A stretch of DNA of 64,000 nt from Roseateles koreensis. GTDB taxonomy: Bacteria; Pseudomonadota; Gammaproteobacteria; Burkholderiales; Burkholderiaceae_C. A program made the position numbers and the translations under genes. The stretch is taken from positions 62,001 to 126,000 of the forward strand of contig NZ_JAQQXS010000012.1 in NCBI RefSeq assembly GCF_028595305.1, read 5' to 3'. The number at the start of each line of letters is the position of its first letter. The first letter of the stretch is position 1. The notes beneath the pieces were generated by a model. That model searched no databases. It was not told where the DNA came from and saw only the letters and a list, made by a program, of their open reading frames with translations. Below, in pieces: positions 1-11,818 of the stretch.

Positions 1-2
1 CG

Positions 3-2630
3 GCGGAGCACGCGGTGTGTGTGTTCGATGCCAAGGGCCCGACCTTCCGCGACGAGTGGTATCCCGAGTACAAGGCGCAGCGCGCGCCCATGCCCGACGC
101 CTTGCGCGAGCAGATTGCGCCGATCCACGAGGTGGTCAAGCTGCTGGGGTGGCCGATTCTGGAAGTGCCCGGCATCGAGGCCGACGACGCCATCGGCACG
201 CTCGCCCGCGTGGCGGTGGAGAGCGGGCACGCGGTGGTGGTGTCCACCGGCGATAAAGATATGGCGCAGTTGGTCAATGCCGACGTCACCCTGATCAACA
301 CCATGAGCAATGAAACGCTGGACGTGGCGGGCGTGACGGCCAAGTTCGGCGTGCCGCCCGATCGCATCATCGACTACCTGACCTTGATGGGCGACACCGT
401 GGACAACGTGCCCGGCGTCGAGAAGGTCGGCCCCAAAACCGCGGCGAAGTGGATTGCTGAATATGGCTCGCTCGATGGCGTGATCGCCCAGGCTGACAAG
501 GTCAAAGGCGTGGCGGGCGAGAATTTGCGCAAGGCGCTGGACTGGCTGCCCATGGGCCGTAAGCTGGTGACCATTCGCCTGGACTGCGATTTGACGGGCC
601 ATGTTCCCGCTTGGCCTCAGCTTGAGGCGCTGGCCCTGCAGGCCGCAGACCCTGTGGCGCTGCAAGACTTTTACACCCGCTACGGTTTCAAGACCTGGTT
701 GAAGGAGTTGGCGGGTGGTGCCGCCAAGGTGGCCGCGCCCGCCGAGGTAGGCTCAACGACATCCGCCAGCGGTGATTTGTTCGCGGGGGCGTCTGATGCC
801 GTGGTGCCCGTGCTTGCCGTGCAGGATCGCCATTACGACACCATTTTGGATTGGCCGAGCTTTGACGCTTGGCTGGCGCGGCTGCAGGCGGCGCCCCTCG
901 TGTCGCTGGACACCGAGACGAACTCGCTGGACCCCTTGCAGGCACGCATTGTCGGCATTTCCTTTAGCGTCAAAGCGGGGGAGGCGGCGTACATCCCGTT
1001 GTGCCATGAAGGCCCTGATGCGCCTGAACAATTGCCGCTGGACGCGGTGCTGGCCAAGCTCAAACCCTGGCTGGAAGATGCGGCAGCCGCCAAGCTCGGG
1101 CAGAACCTGAAGTACGACACCCATGTCTTCGCCAACCACGGCATCGCTTTGCGCGGCGTGGTGCATGACACTATGTTGGAGAGTTATGTGCTGGAGGCGC
1201 ACAAGACCCACGGCCTGGGGGCTTTGGGCGAGCGCTATCTGGGCCGTGCCGGTGTGAGCTACGAAGATCTGTGCGGCAAGGGCGTGCATCAAATCCCGTT
1301 TGCCCAGGTGGATGTGGCCAAGGCGGCCGAATACTCCAGCGAAGACTCGGACATGTGTCTGCAAGTGCACGAGGCCCTTTGGCCGCAGATCGAAGCCGAC
1401 GCCGGTTTGCTGCGCGTGTACCGCGACATTGAGATGCCTACCAGCGCGCTGCTGGCCCGCATCGAGCGCACGGGGGTGCTGATCGAAGCCCCTCGGCTGC
1501 AGGCGCAAAGCCATGAACTGGGCCAGCGTTTGCTCACGCTGGAGCAGGAGGCTTACGTCATCGCGGGGCAGCCCTTCAATATGGGTTCGCCAAAACAAAT
1601 CGGTGAAATTCTCTTCAACAAGCTGGGCCTGCCCATCGTCAAGAAGACCGCGACGGGCGCGCCGTCGACCGACGAAGAGGTGCTGGACAAGCTGGCGTTG
1701 GACTATCCCTTGCCCGCCAAGATTCTTGAGTTCCGCGGCCTGGCCAAGCTCAAGAGCACTTACACCGATAAATTGCCCCTGATGATCAACGCGCAGACCG
1801 GTCGGGTGCACACCAACTACGCGCAGGCGGTGGCGGTGACCGGGCGTTTGTCCAGCAATGAGCCGAATCTGCAGAACATTCCGATCCGTACCGCTGAAGG
1901 GCGCCGCGTGCGTGAAGCCTTCGTGGCGCCGCTTGGGCATTTGATCGTCAGCGCTGACTATTCGCAGATCGAGCTGCGCATCATGGCCCACATCAGCGAA
2001 GACCCGGGCCTGTTGCGCGCTTTTGGTGAGGGGCAGGACGTGCACCGCGCTACGGCGTCTGAAGTGTTCAATACCCCGCTGAACGAGGTCACCACGGAAC
2101 AACGGCGCTATGCCAAAACCATCAACTTCGGCCTGATCTACGGCATGGGCGCCTTTGGCCTGGCCCAGTCGCTGGGGATTGAGCAAAAGGCGGCACGCGA
2201 CTACATTGATTTGTACTTCAACCGATTCGCGGGCGTGAAGTGCTATATGGACAGCACCCGCGAGTCAGCCAAGGCCAAGGGTTATGTCGAGACGGTGTTT
2301 GGGCGGCGGTTGTGGTTGCCTGAGATCAACTCCGGCAACGGGCCGCGCCGTACGGGGGCGGAGCGCCAGGCTATCAATGCGCCCATGCAGGGCACGGCTG
2401 CTGACTTGATCAAGCTGGCGATGATTGCGGTGCAGGCGGCGCTGGATGCGCAAGGCAAGCGAAGCCGCATCGTCATGCAGGTGCACGATGAACTAGTGTT
2501 TGAAGTACCGCAGGACGAGCTGGATTGGATCAAGTCCGAAGTGCCCCGCCTGATGGCAGGCGTGGCGCAATTGAAAGTACCTTTGCTGGCCGAAGTGGGC
2601 GTGGGCAGCAATTGGGATGAGGCCCATTGA
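3..2630 (+). CDS. polA: DNA polymerase I, 5'-truncated by the window edge
   Basis: Repair and Okazaki-fragment polymerase with 5' nuclease, proofreading and polymerase domains. The frame is open at the left edge, so about 60 N-terminal residues probably lie outside the window; 875 residues are visible. The 5' nuclease domain covers roughly the first 230. The 3'-5' exonuclease domain keeps its acidic motifs: DTET near visible residue 303, the NLKYD region, and Y-S-S-E-D-S-D, so proofreading should be active. The polymerase domain carries motif A (DYSQIELR, near 650), motif B (RRYAKTINFGLIYG, near 700) and motif C (QVHDELVFE, near 825). The stop codon overlaps the ATG of the next gene (TGATG), which suggests coupled translation. 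Identity is clear from these motifs and from the overall length. Confidence 0.98.
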   Translation, partial: AEHAVCVFDAKGPTFRDEWYPEYKAQRAPMPDALREQIAPIHEVVKLLGWPILEVPGIEADDAIGTLARVAVESGHAVVVSTGDKDMAQLVNADVTLINTMSNETLDVAGVTAKFGVPPDRIIDYLTLMGDTVDNVPGVEKVGPKTAAKWIAEYGSLDGVIAQADKVKGVAGENLRKALDWLPMGRKLVTIRLDCDLTGHVPAWPQLEALALQAADPVALQDFYTRYGFKTWLKELAGGAAKVAAPAEVGSTTSASGDLFAGASDAVVPVLAVQDRHYDTILDWPSFDAWLARLQAAPLVSLDTETNSLDPLQARIVGISFSVKAGEAAYIPLCHEGPDAPEQLPLDAVLAKLKPWLEDAAAAKLGQNLKYDTHVFANHGIALRGVVHDTMLESYVLEAHKTHGLGALGERYLGRAGVSYEDLCGKGVHQIPFAQVDVAKAAEYSSEDSDMCLQVHEALWPQIEADAGLLRVYRDIEMPTSALLARIERTGVLIEAPRLQAQSHELGQRLLTLEQEAYVIAGQPFNMGSPKQIGEILFNKLGLPIVKKTATGAPSTDEEVLDKLALDYPLPAKILEFRGLAKLKSTYTDKLPLMINAQTGRVHTNYAQAVAVTGRLSSNEPNLQNIPIRTAEGRRVREAFVAPLGHLIVSADYSQIELRIMAHISEDPGLLRAFGEGQDVHRATASEVFNTPLNEVTTEQRRYAKTINFGLIYGMGAFGLAQSLGIEQKAARDYIDLYFNRFAGVKCYMDSTRESAKAKGYVETVFGRRLWLPEINSGNGPRRTGAERQAINAPMQGTAADLIKLAMIAVQAALDAQGKRSRIVMQVHDELVFEVPQDELDWIKSEVPRLMAGVAQLKVPLLAEVGVGSNWDEAH

Positions 2631-5600
2631 TGCAGCACAAGCTTGCCAAGATGCTGGCTGCTTTGGGGGCAGCCCTGGTGGTTTCAGTTGTTCAGGCCAA
2701 GCCAGCACCCGGGGCTTCACCTTCGCCCCTGCCTGCCGGGGTCGTGCGCAGCGAGATGCTGGATGACTTCAAACCGGCCGGCAAGCTTGCCAAAGGAGCG
2801 CCCCCCGTCTCCCAGTGGTCCGCGCAGGGCTCTGATCAGGTGCGCGCCACGCTGAGCCTGGAGCGCGCCGGCGGCCTTTGCATGGACTACGATTTTTCAG
2901 GCGTTTCAGGATCTGCCGTGATGCGGCGCAGCCTACCGCTCAATTGGCCGGAACGTTTTGATCTGGTGGCGCGCATCAAAGGCAGCGGTGGGCCGAATGA
3001 TCTGCAGGTCAAATTGATCGACGTCAGCGGCGAGAACGTTTGGTGGGCCGGCAAGCCCGCGCAGACGTGGCCGTTGAAGCCCCTGGATCTGCGCCTGCGC
3101 AGTCGCCAGTTTGAATTTGCCTGGGGCCCCGCCAAAGACAAACGGCTGCGCCAGACGCAGTTCATCGAGTTTGTGGTGTCAAACACGGGCAGCGAGCGTG
3201 CCGCCGGAAAAGGGCGCTTGTGCCTGAGTCAGCTTGAAATGCAGGAGCGCCAGCCGACGCCTCAGGTTTGGCCGGATCCCGTGATTTCGGTGGACAGCGG
3301 TTTCGTCGATTTCGACTTTCAGCGCTTGCGTGAGTTCAATGGGCTGGCCTTGCGTTGGCCCGCATTTGCCCGCGGGGTGAATTACGAAATCCTGGCCTCA
3401 GACGATGGCAAGGCTTGGCGATTGCTGAGGGCCGTGAAAGGCAGCGATGGCGGGCTGGACGCGGTTTTTCTGCCCGACAGCGAAACCCGTTATCTCCGCG
3501 TCAGATCGAATGTGATGGCGCAGCCCTTGGTGAGCTTGCGCACGGCCGCCCAGTGGCCGCACATGAACGCGGTGGTCGCCAGCCTGGTGCAAGATGCCCC
3601 ACGGCCCGAAGTGTTGCGTGGCGATGTACCGCGCAGCTGGTTGGGTGAGCAAAATTATTGGACGCTAGTCGGCGTGGACGGGGGCGGATCGCGCTCCGCC
3701 TTGTTTAGCGAAGATGGGGCCTTGGAGGTGGGGCGCGGTGCCTACAGCGTGGAGCCAGCAGTCAAGCTGGACGACGGCACCGTGGTGACCTGGGCGGCGG
3801 TCAAGGCCCAGCAGAGTCTGCGTGACGGGTATTTGCCGCTGCCTTTGGTGCAATGGCAGCATTCGGCGTTCACTCTGGAGATGGAAGCTGCCGCAGATGG
3901 CCCGCGCGCCGCACCCGCTTTGATGGCACGTTATGTTTTGCGCAACACCAGTGATCGCAGGCAGATCTATACCTTGATGCTGGCCCTGCGACCTTGGCAG
4001 GTGAGCCCGCCGCAGCAACTGGGCTTGCCTGGCGGGGTGAGCGGTATTCACAGTTTGCGCTGGGTGAACAACGAAATGCAGGTCAACGGCACGCCCGGGC
4101 TGCGTCCGACCGAGGCACCGCAGGCAGTGACCGGGGTCACCTTTGATACCGGTTTGAATTTGAAGGTGCTGCAAAACGGCGCTGCATTGGGTAGCCTGAG
4201 CGATTCAGAAGATATGGCTTCAGGCTTGTTGCAGTTCCGCGTGAGCTTGGCCCCGGGCGAAGTCAAAACATGGGCATGGGCCGCACCCCTGGGGGGGGCA
4301 GAGTCCAAGGCGCCCAAGATTTCGGTAGGCAGCGTGGCTGATCTGGAGCAACGGATGGACCTGGTCGCTGCGCTGTGGCGAGAGCGACTCAATCGGGTCA
4401 GCATCACGGTGTCGGGGGCGGACCAACGGATTCCCAACACCCTGCGTTCAGCACTGGCGCATGTGTTGATGGCACGGGACGGTGCGGCGCTGCGCCCTGG
4501 GACGCGTGCTAACGCACGCACCTGGATTCGTGGGGGCGCCTCGATGGTGGAGGCGCTCGCGCGTTTGGGTGAGCTGGACGCTGCCCGCGAATTTGCGGAC
4601 TGGTACGGCGAGCGGATTTTCGTCAATGGCAAGGTACCGTGTTGCGTTGACGGACATGGCGCCGACCCCACGGTTGAAAACGACAGTCCGGGTCAGTATT
4701 TGTACCTGGTGGCCGAAATTTGGCGACACAGCCACGACCATGAGTTTCTCGTTCACCACTGGCCGCGAGTGCAGGCGGTGCAGGCGTGGATGGAAGGCCT
4801 GCGGCAATCTGAACGTGATCAGGATAAGCGCCAGCCGGAGCGCGCCCATCTGTTTGGCTTGATGCCGCCGTCGATCAGCCATGAGGGCTATTCGGACCGG
4901 CCAGCGTATTCGTACTGGGATAATTTTTGGGCCTTGCGCGGTTACAAGGACGCCGTGGTGATTGCGCGCGCCTTGGGCCACCATCAAGTGGCGGAGCAGT
5001 GGTCGGCCCAGCGTGATGAGTTTCAGGGTGATTTGGTGGCGTCGGTTGCGGCGAGCGCTAAGCGCTTTCACATCGACACCCTCGCGGGGGCTGCGGACCG
5101 GGGCGACTTTGATCCGGCTTCTTCAGCCATCGCCTTGAATCCAGCCCAGGCGCAAGAGATCTTGCCGCCTGAGCTGCTGAAGGGTACCTTCGAGCGTTAT
5201 TGGAGTGAAAGCCATGCCCGCAGCGAGGGTCAACGCACCTGGACGAATTATTCGCCCTACGAGTTGCGCACGATCGGGGCATTTGTGCGTCTGGGGGCGG
5301 TCGGCCGTGCACATGACACGCTGGAGTTTTTCTTCAAGGATCAGCGCCCGCGTGGCTGGAACCAGTGGGCGGAGCTGGTTTTGCCGGAGGCGCGGGAGCC
5401 GCGCTTCTTGGGGGATATGCCGCACGCCGGGGTGTCGTCCGAATTCATTCGCGCCAGCTTGGACATGTTTGGCTACGAGCGCGAATCGGCCGGTCAATTG
5501 TTGATTGGTGCAGGCTTGAAACCCGCTTGGTTGGCGCAAGGTGAAGTCGCTGTGCGTGGCCTCTCCACGCCTTTTGGGCCGTTGAGTTACAGCCTCGTCA

Positions 5601-5776
5601 AGATGGATTGGGGGTGGCGTCTGGACATGGAGCAAGCCGGTGCGCCCACGCGCCTGGTCTGGCCCGGCCAGCTCAGCTTGCCCCGGGCGGTGGCCGATGG
5701 CAAGCCATTAACCTGGCAAGGTCGGGAGCTGCCTTTGCCGGTGGCGCCTGCGACGATACAGTTGTCAGCAGATTGA
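2630..5776 (+). CDS. Exported six-hairpin glycosidase-like / discoidin-type protein, function unknown
   Basis: A 1048-residue protein. I start it at the ATG overlapping the polA stop because a signal peptide follows directly: a short basic start, a hydrophobic AALGAALVV stretch, and a VQA-K cleavage site near residue 23. It is therefore probably periplasmic or secreted. The middle and N-terminal parts look like beta-sandwich (coagulation factor 5/8 or discoidin-like) modules. The C-terminal third (about 600-960) has Trp/Tyr-rich segments such as SYWDNFWALRGYKDA, typical of alpha/alpha-barrel (six-hairpin) glycosidases. Proteins of this kind often sit next to polA in Comamonadaceae as I recall. 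The substrate cannot be read from the sequence, and no catalytic acid is assigned. Confidence 0.8.
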   Translation: MQHKLAKMLAALGAALVVSVVQAKPAPGASPSPLPAGVVRSEMLDDFKPAGKLAKGAPPVSQWSAQGSDQVRATLSLERAGGLCMDYDFSGVSGSAVMRRSLPLNWPERFDLVARIKGSGGPNDLQVKLIDVSGENVWWAGKPAQTWPLKPLDLRLRSRQFEFAWGPAKDKRLRQTQFIEFVVSNTGSERAAGKGRLCLSQLEMQERQPTPQVWPDPVISVDSGFVDFDFQRLREFNGLALRWPAFARGVNYEILASDDGKAWRLLRAVKGSDGGLDAVFLPDSETRYLRVRSNVMAQPLVSLRTAAQWPHMNAVVASLVQDAPRPEVLRGDVPRSWLGEQNYWTLVGVDGGGSRSALFSEDGALEVGRGAYSVEPAVKLDDGTVVTWAAVKAQQSLRDGYLPLPLVQWQHSAFTLEMEAAADGPRAAPALMARYVLRNTSDRRQIYTLMLALRPWQVSPPQQLGLPGGVSGIHSLRWVNNEMQVNGTPGLRPTEAPQAVTGVTFDTGLNLKVLQNGAALGSLSDSEDMASGLLQFRVSLAPGEVKTWAWAAPLGGAESKAPKISVGSVADLEQRMDLVAALWRERLNRVSITVSGADQRIPNTLRSALAHVLMARDGAALRPGTRANARTWIRGGASMVEALARLGELDAAREFADWYGERIFVNGKVPCCVDGHGADPTVENDSPGQYLYLVAEIWRHSHDHEFLVHHWPRVQAVQAWMEGLRQSERDQDKRQPERAHLFGLMPPSISHEGYSDRPAYSYWDNFWALRGYKDAVVIARALGHHQVAEQWSAQRDEFQGDLVASVAASAKRFHIDTLAGAADRGDFDPASSAIALNPAQAQEILPPELLKGTFERYWSESHARSEGQRTWTNYSPYELRTIGAFVRLGAVGRAHDTLEFFFKDQRPRGWNQWAELVLPEAREPRFLGDMPHAGVSSEFIRASLDMFGYERESAGQLLIGAGLKPAWLAQGEVAVRGLSTPFGPLSYSLVKMDWGWRLDMEQAGAPTRLVWPGQLSLPRAVADGKPLTWQGRELPLPVAPATIQLSAD

Positions 5777-5804
5777 TTTGTTGAGTGGCTGGCCCGCTTG
5801 GCCG

Positions 5805-6725
5805 TCAGGCGGGCTGACGCGGCGTCTCAAAGGCTGCTGGGCTGACGCGAGGCGCAGCTCCCATGCGTTGAACCCGGCGATGCAAAAAGGCCTGGGCCAA
5901 ACCTGATTCGGCTTGCAGGCGCTGGCCGATGTACAACTCGCGGCGGCGTTCCTGAATCTGGCTGCGCAGCCTGCTGGCCATCACGCACAAGGGGTCCAAG
6001 CCTTTTTGCTCAGCGCGGGTGATCGCCACCCACAGCTGGTGCATGGGGTGGGCTTGAAGGGCGACGCGGTAGGCCTGCACGACGCGCAGACGCCCTTGCA
6101 CCAGATGTTCGCTGCGTGACAACCAGGCCTGCAGGGCGTCGGCGTTGCCGCCCATCACCCGCTGCGGCGGTTCACCGGCGGCGAGGAGCAGGGCTTCGAG
6201 CGGTGCCCGCTCGCCTTGCGCATAGGCGGCATTCACGGCCATCATGGCTTGTTCACGACCTTGCCGTTCGGTGTCATCGGCCGCAAAGTCCGGGTGCAGG
6301 CGCATGGCCGCGCGGCGGTACAAGGTTTTCAGGCTTGGAGGGCTCAGTTGAACCTCGCCAAGGGCCGCATCCACAGGCTCAGGCGGCAGGGGCGCGCAGG
6401 GCGGCAACTGCGGCAGGACGGGCAGTGCGGTGGCTTGGGGCGCCAGCGGCATCGGAGCCTCGATGCCATGGCGGCTCAATGCCTCTGCGAGGTAGCGGGT
6501 GGCCGTGTGCAACTGTGATTCCAGCGCGTCCAGTTCTTGGTAATGGCAGCCCAGGAGTTCGATATAGCGTTCAACAAAGGCCTGCAGTTGGGCAAGCAGC
6601 ATGTTGAACGCCTGCTCTTCCTGGACCATGAACTGATGCAGGTCTTTGAATTGATGGCGACGCCGCTCCAGGCCGTGACGGGTCAGCGCGGTGTTCGCAG
6701 GCGTCGTTCTCGGCGGCATCGTCAT
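5805..6725 (-). CDS. J-domain (DnaJ-like) protein
   Basis: A 306-residue protein convergent with the preceding gene. A J-domain-like segment lies near residues 145-185: LKTLYRRAAMRLHPD, then a region ending in MMAVNAAYAQG. It contains the HPD tripeptide needed to stimulate Hsp70 ATPase activity. The N-terminal 90 residues are helical, Glu/Gln-rich and probably coiled coil, and a Pro-rich linker precedes the J domain. The C-terminal part is basic and helical. I prefer the ATG at 6725 over the upstream in-frame TTG at 6761. The J domain is internal rather than N-terminal and there is no zinc-finger region, so it is a type III J-protein with an unknown client. Confidence 0.75.
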   Translation of the reverse strand: MTMPPRTTPANTALTRHGLERRRHQFKDLHQFMVQEEQAFNMLLAQLQAFVERYIELLGCHYQELDALESQLHTATRYLAEALSRHGIEAPMPLAPQATALPVLPQLPPCAPLPPEPVDAALGEVQLSPPSLKTLYRRAAMRLHPDFAADDTERQGREQAMMAVNAAYAQGERAPLEALLLAAGEPPQRVMGGNADALQAWLSRSEHLVQGRLRVVQAYRVALQAHPMHQLWVAITRAEQKGLDPLCVMASRLRSQIQERRRELYIGQRLQAESGLAQAFLHRRVQRMGAAPRVSPAAFETPRQPA

Positions 6726-6801
6726 GGGGTCGTGGTGTGTATAAAAGGACCAGTGCGTCAAGCCGCTATTGTGGCCGTCCGCAGACCTTGTTCAAAGTAG
6801 A

Positions 6802-6828
6802 AACAGCCCGCATGCGGGCTGTTTTTTT
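6802..6828. terminator. Hairpin terminator between hppA and the J-domain gene
   Basis: A perfect 9-bp stem, AACAGCCCG paired with CGGGCTGTT around a CATG loop, is followed by a run of T on the plus strand. It lies 3' of hppA (minus strand), where the T tract on the transcribed side is weaker. It may also insulate in the other direction. Confidence 0.6.
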
Positions 6829-6849
6829 GTCAGATCTTGTGAACGGCAG

Positions 6850-9003
<2,154 letters not shown>

Positions 9004-9139
9004 GTAGCTGACTCCCGTTTTAGTGTTTGCTCTGATGAGCTTGAAGGTTAGGACTGGATTGGGGCACCAAGCCCCTGCGTCAAGTCACGCGAATGAGCTT
9101 AAGGGATGGGCTCGTGCCAATGCAATTGACGTCTGTGGG

Positions 9140-9166
9140 TGTTTACCCAGTGTGTGCGGGTAAACA
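9140..9166. promoter_or_regulatory. Perfect 9-bp inverted repeat in the hppA/ppa divergent promoter region
   Basis: TGTTTACCC (9140-9148) and GGGTAAACA (9158-9166) are exact inverted repeats separated by 9 bp. The centre-to-centre spacing is 18 bp, compatible with a dimeric regulator binding one DNA face. The site lies 137 bp from the hppA start and 97 bp from the ppa start. No T tract follows, so a terminator is unlikely. Confidence 0.45.
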
Positions 9167-9262
9167 AGGGGTCGCCCTGATAAGCGTCAAGCTCGTGTCA
9201 GCTGTTTGCAAGTGCAGCCCTTAGAATCCGGGTTTCCCCGTGCCAAGAATCTACGGAGTCCC

Positions 9263-9802
9263 ATGAGCCTGCACAACGTGACCCCCGGCGCCAAAGCGCC
9301 CGAGCAATTCAACGTCATCATCGAAATTCCGATGAATGCCGATCCGATCAAGTATGAAGTGGACAAGGAAAGCGGCGCGCTGTTCGTCGACCGCTTCATG
9401 ACCACGGCCATGCACTATCCCTGCAACTATGGCTACATTCCCCAGACCCTTTCGGACGACGGCGACCCGGTGGACGTGCTGGTGATCACCCCCTTCGCCC
9501 TGACCCCGGGTGTGGTGGTGACCTGCCGCGCCATTGGCGTGTTGAAGATGGACGACGAGGCCGGTGGCGACGCCAAGCTTCTGGCCGTGCCGATCGACAA
9601 GATCTTGCCGATGTACACGCACTGGCAAAAGCCAGAGGACGTCAACAAGATGCGCCTCAATGCGATCCAGCATTTCTTCGAGCACTACAAAGACCTGGAG
9701 CCCAACAAGTGGGTCAAGGTTCAGGGCTGGGAAGGCCCCGAGTCGGCGCGTGCTGAAATCGTCTCTGGCATGGAAGCCTACAAAAAGGCCAACCCGGTTT
9801 GA
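9263..9802 (+). CDS. ppa: Inorganic pyrophosphatase, soluble family I
   Basis: A 179-residue cytoplasmic Mg2+-dependent enzyme that hydrolyses pyrophosphate to two phosphates. I chose the ATG at 9263 because GGAG lies 6 bases upstream and the protein then begins like other bacterial family I enzymes (MSLHNVTPG...). The metal-binding motif DGDPVDVLV is present near residue 69, with YEVDKESG and the aromatic [10 protein letters not shown] stretch before it. The length is typical of the hexameric bacterial form. A strong terminator follows. Confidence 0.97.
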   Translation: MSLHNVTPGAKAPEQFNVIIEIPMNADPIKYEVDKESGALFVDRFMTTAMHYPCNYGYIPQTLSDDGDPVDVLVITPFALTPGVVVTCRAIGVLKMDDEAGGDAKLLAVPIDKILPMYTHWQKPEDVNKMRLNAIQHFFEHYKDLEPNKWVKVQGWEGPESARAEIVSGMEAYKKANPV

Positions 9803-9849
9803 TGCTTGAGATTTGATGCCTGACTGCGGGCAATGAGCCCGTAGCGATC

Positions 9850-9880
9850 AAGCGCCCCGCGAAAGCCGGGCGCTTTTTTT
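9850..9880 (+). terminator. Rho-independent terminator of ppa
   Basis: AAGCGCCCC pairs with the CGGGCGCTT side of a GC-rich stem around a short GCGAAAG-type loop and is followed by a run of seven T. It lies 48 bp after the ppa stop. Confidence 0.8.
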
Positions 9881-9921
9881 CCAAGCCGAACGGGCTACTT
9901 TCTTCGGGCGGAGCCTCAGCC

Positions 9922-10837
9922 TTAGCCGGGCGCTTTGAAGGGCTGATGTGATTCCAGTTCATTCACATAAGCCGTGATTGCCTGACCCTCACGTGCCAAA
10001 AATTCTTCCACTGCGTGGCTGAATTCGGGCTGCGCCAGCCAGTGGGTGGATTGTGTGCCCACCGGCAGCAAGCCGCGGGCCATCTTGTGCTCCCCCTGTG
10101 CGCCGCCTTCAAAGCGTTGGTAGCCCTGAGTGATGCACCACTGCAGGGGCTGGTAGTAGCAGGCGTCGAAATGCAGGCAGGAGATGGGCTCCAAAGCGCC
10201 CCAATGGCGCCCATACGCAGCCCCTTGCTGCGGATCAATCGCCACCAAAGAGGCTGCCACCGATGGGCCATCCCCGCGTTTGGCGATAAAGAGCAGCCAG
10301 TTCTCCGGCATGCGTTGGCTCATTTGCGCAAAAAAATCGCGTGTCAAATACGGTGTGCTGTGATGGGCACGGTAGGTCAGTTGATAGCAGCGGAAGAAGA
10401 AATCCCAGTCTGCTTCGGTAATTTCACGGCCTTGGCGCATCTCGAAGTGGATGCCCGCGTCCCGCACCCGGCGTTGCTCTTGCTGAATCTTCTTGCGCTT
10501 TTCGCGCTGCAGTGAAGCCAAAAACTCTTCGAACGACGCATAGGGCTGGGACGTGCGGTTCCGCCAATGAAACTGGACACCGTTGCGCACCATCCAACCC
10601 TGAGCCTGGGCGGCTTGGTGGTCTTCAGCCGTTGCAAACAGCAGATGGGCCGATGAAAGCCCGAGCCTTTGCGCCAAGGCCTGCAAGCCCTGCATCAGCA
10701 GGCTGCGGGTGCGCGCGTTGGTGGCCAGCAAGCGAGTTCCGGGTACCGGCGTGAAGGGGATGCCCACCAAGAGTTTGGGGTAATAGTCCAGGCCGTGCCG
10801 CTGGTAGGCATCAGCCCAGGCCCAGTCGAAGACATAT
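9922..10837 (-). pseudogene. C-terminal part (302 codons) of a host GNAT/DUF482 gene split by the island
   Basis: This is the distal part of a DUF482-type N-acyltransferase-like protein. It starts at the codon for F in VFDWAWADAYQRHG and runs to the natural stop. The matching N-terminal part lies 36.8 kb away at 47659-47922 on the same strand. The island's own full-length homologue (37894-39033) spans the break and aligns on both sides: GEYV/FDWAWADAYQRHG against GEFV/FDQAWAQAFEQHG. The fragment keeps the YYPKLLVGIPFTPVPG region, EFLASLQREKRKKI, AAYGRHWGALE and the EGGAQGEHKMARG motif. The reading frame continues into the island as far as 11034, so a chimeric protein could start at the in-frame ATG at 10851, but that N-terminus is not native. 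Confidence 0.88.
10831..10837. repeat. Left copy of the 7-bp direct repeat flanking the island (attL core)
   Basis: GACATAT here equals 47659-47665. On the minus strand it encodes the Tyr-Val junction of the split gene. The island side continues GTCGCAA, giving the local palindrome GACATATGTC. Confidence 0.8.
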
Positions 10838-10844
10838 GTCGCAA
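10837..10844 (+). repeat. Left terminal inverted-repeat arm TGTCGCAA
   Basis: TGTCGCAA is an exact inverted copy of TTGCGACA at 47645-47652. It directly adjoins the direct repeat on this side but is 6 bp away from it on the right. In a circular form the arms would face each other across 12 bp, as in a tyrosine-recombinase core site. Confidence 0.6.
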
Positions 10845-11098
10845 GGGGCATCCTAGCGAATTCTGGCGGACTAGGTGTAACTGCCAATTCCCAAAGGGAG
10901 GTGCTGTTAGAGGTCTTTTGTATTACTAGGGTAAACCCGTATTTGTTGGCGCCACGGTTTTTGCATTTCTGTGGATAACTTTTTTGGGTCCAGCCGAGCG
11001 GCCCTCCACAGCTCCGTGAATATCTTCGATGCACGTCGAATGCTCAGCGTATGGGAGCGCGCGGCTTTACATGTTTCGAGGACGTGCCGTGTTTTCGC
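10838..11098. other. Left-end non-coding region of the island
   Basis: About 260 bp between the left island end and the metallopeptidase gene. I see no native gene, only the in-frame extension of the broken DUF482 fragment on the minus strand. Subterminal recombinase-binding repeats could be here, but none is clear to me beyond TGTCGCAA. Confidence 0.5.
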
Positions 11099-11809
11099 CT
11101 ACACGGCATCGCCCAAGGCTGCCCGTTCCAGAACCTCATGCTGCCGCCGCCAGTCCGGCATCTGCCGGGCAACCAACGCCCAGAACGCACGCGTATGACT
11201 TTTTTCCACCGTGTGGCAGAGCTCGTGCACAACGACATAGTCCTGCACGCTGGCTGGCAGCTCCATCACGCGAGGGTGGAACTCCAGCACGTTCTGCGCA
11301 TTGCAACTGGCCCAGCGGCTTTGAAAGTGCCGGATGCGGGCGCCGCGTGCCTGCAAGCCTGATTGGCGTTCCCAGTGGCGCACGCGTGCCAGCAGCTTCT
11401 CGTGCGCACGGTCTCGGTAAAAGCCGGCGAGTAGAGGGGCGAGGGCGTCGAGCCCGATGCTGCGTCCGGCTGGGGTTTCAATCACGAAGCGCGAGGCGGT
11501 GAAGCGCAGCGTGGAGTAGGCAAGTTTAGGCACATGCCTCACCTCGGTGAAGTAAGTCCGTCCGCAGTAGCGCAGGCGGCTGCCCGTGACGATGAGCTCC
11601 TCGGCGAGCGGCATCTCAACCAAGGCCTGCTTCTCGCGAATCCAGCGCGCGCGTCGGCGCACCAGAGCCTCTTGCTCCTCCAGCCCCACGGCTGGCCCGC
11701 GCAGCAACACCGGGTGTCCGCGCTCCACGGTCACGTAGTGCCGCTTGAGCGTGGCGTCAGCCTTGAATCGCCATTCGATGGTCGTCTGACCGTACTGCAG
11801 CCGAGGCAT
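11099..11809 (-). CDS. YgjP-like zinc metallopeptidase domain protein of the type I R-M operon
   Basis: A 236-residue protein at the 3' end of the hsd operon, 9 bp after hsdR. Near residue 195 it has VVVHELCHTVEKSHTRAFWALV, an HExxH-type zinc-binding motif (HELCH) with a further conserved His, as in the YgjP/DUF45 metallopeptidase-like family (SprT/WSS1-like fold). The segment RWASCNAQNVLEFHPRVMELP before it is also characteristic. Genes of this family very often end type I restriction-modification operons. Their role there is unproven; they may process or regulate the restriction complex, or act on DNA-protein adducts. Confidence 0.85.
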   Translation of the reverse strand: MPRLQYGQTTIEWRFKADATLKRHYVTVERGHPVLLRGPAVGLEEQEALVRRRARWIREKQALVEMPLAEELIVTGSRLRYCGRTYFTEVRHVPKLAYSTLRFTASRFVIETPAGRSIGLDALAPLLAGFYRDRAHEKLLARVRHWERQSGLQARGARIRHFQSRWASCNAQNVLEFHPRVMELPASVQDYVVVHELCHTVEKSHTRAFWALVARQMPDWRRQHEVLERAALGDAV

Positions 11810-11818
11810 AGGGATTCG

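Noticed and set aside
9922-11034. A single intact 370-residue acetyltransferase gene
   Set aside because: The first 60 residues of this frame are island sequence with no similarity to the family. The family-like part begins exactly at the direct repeat, so this is a broken gene with a chance in-frame extension.
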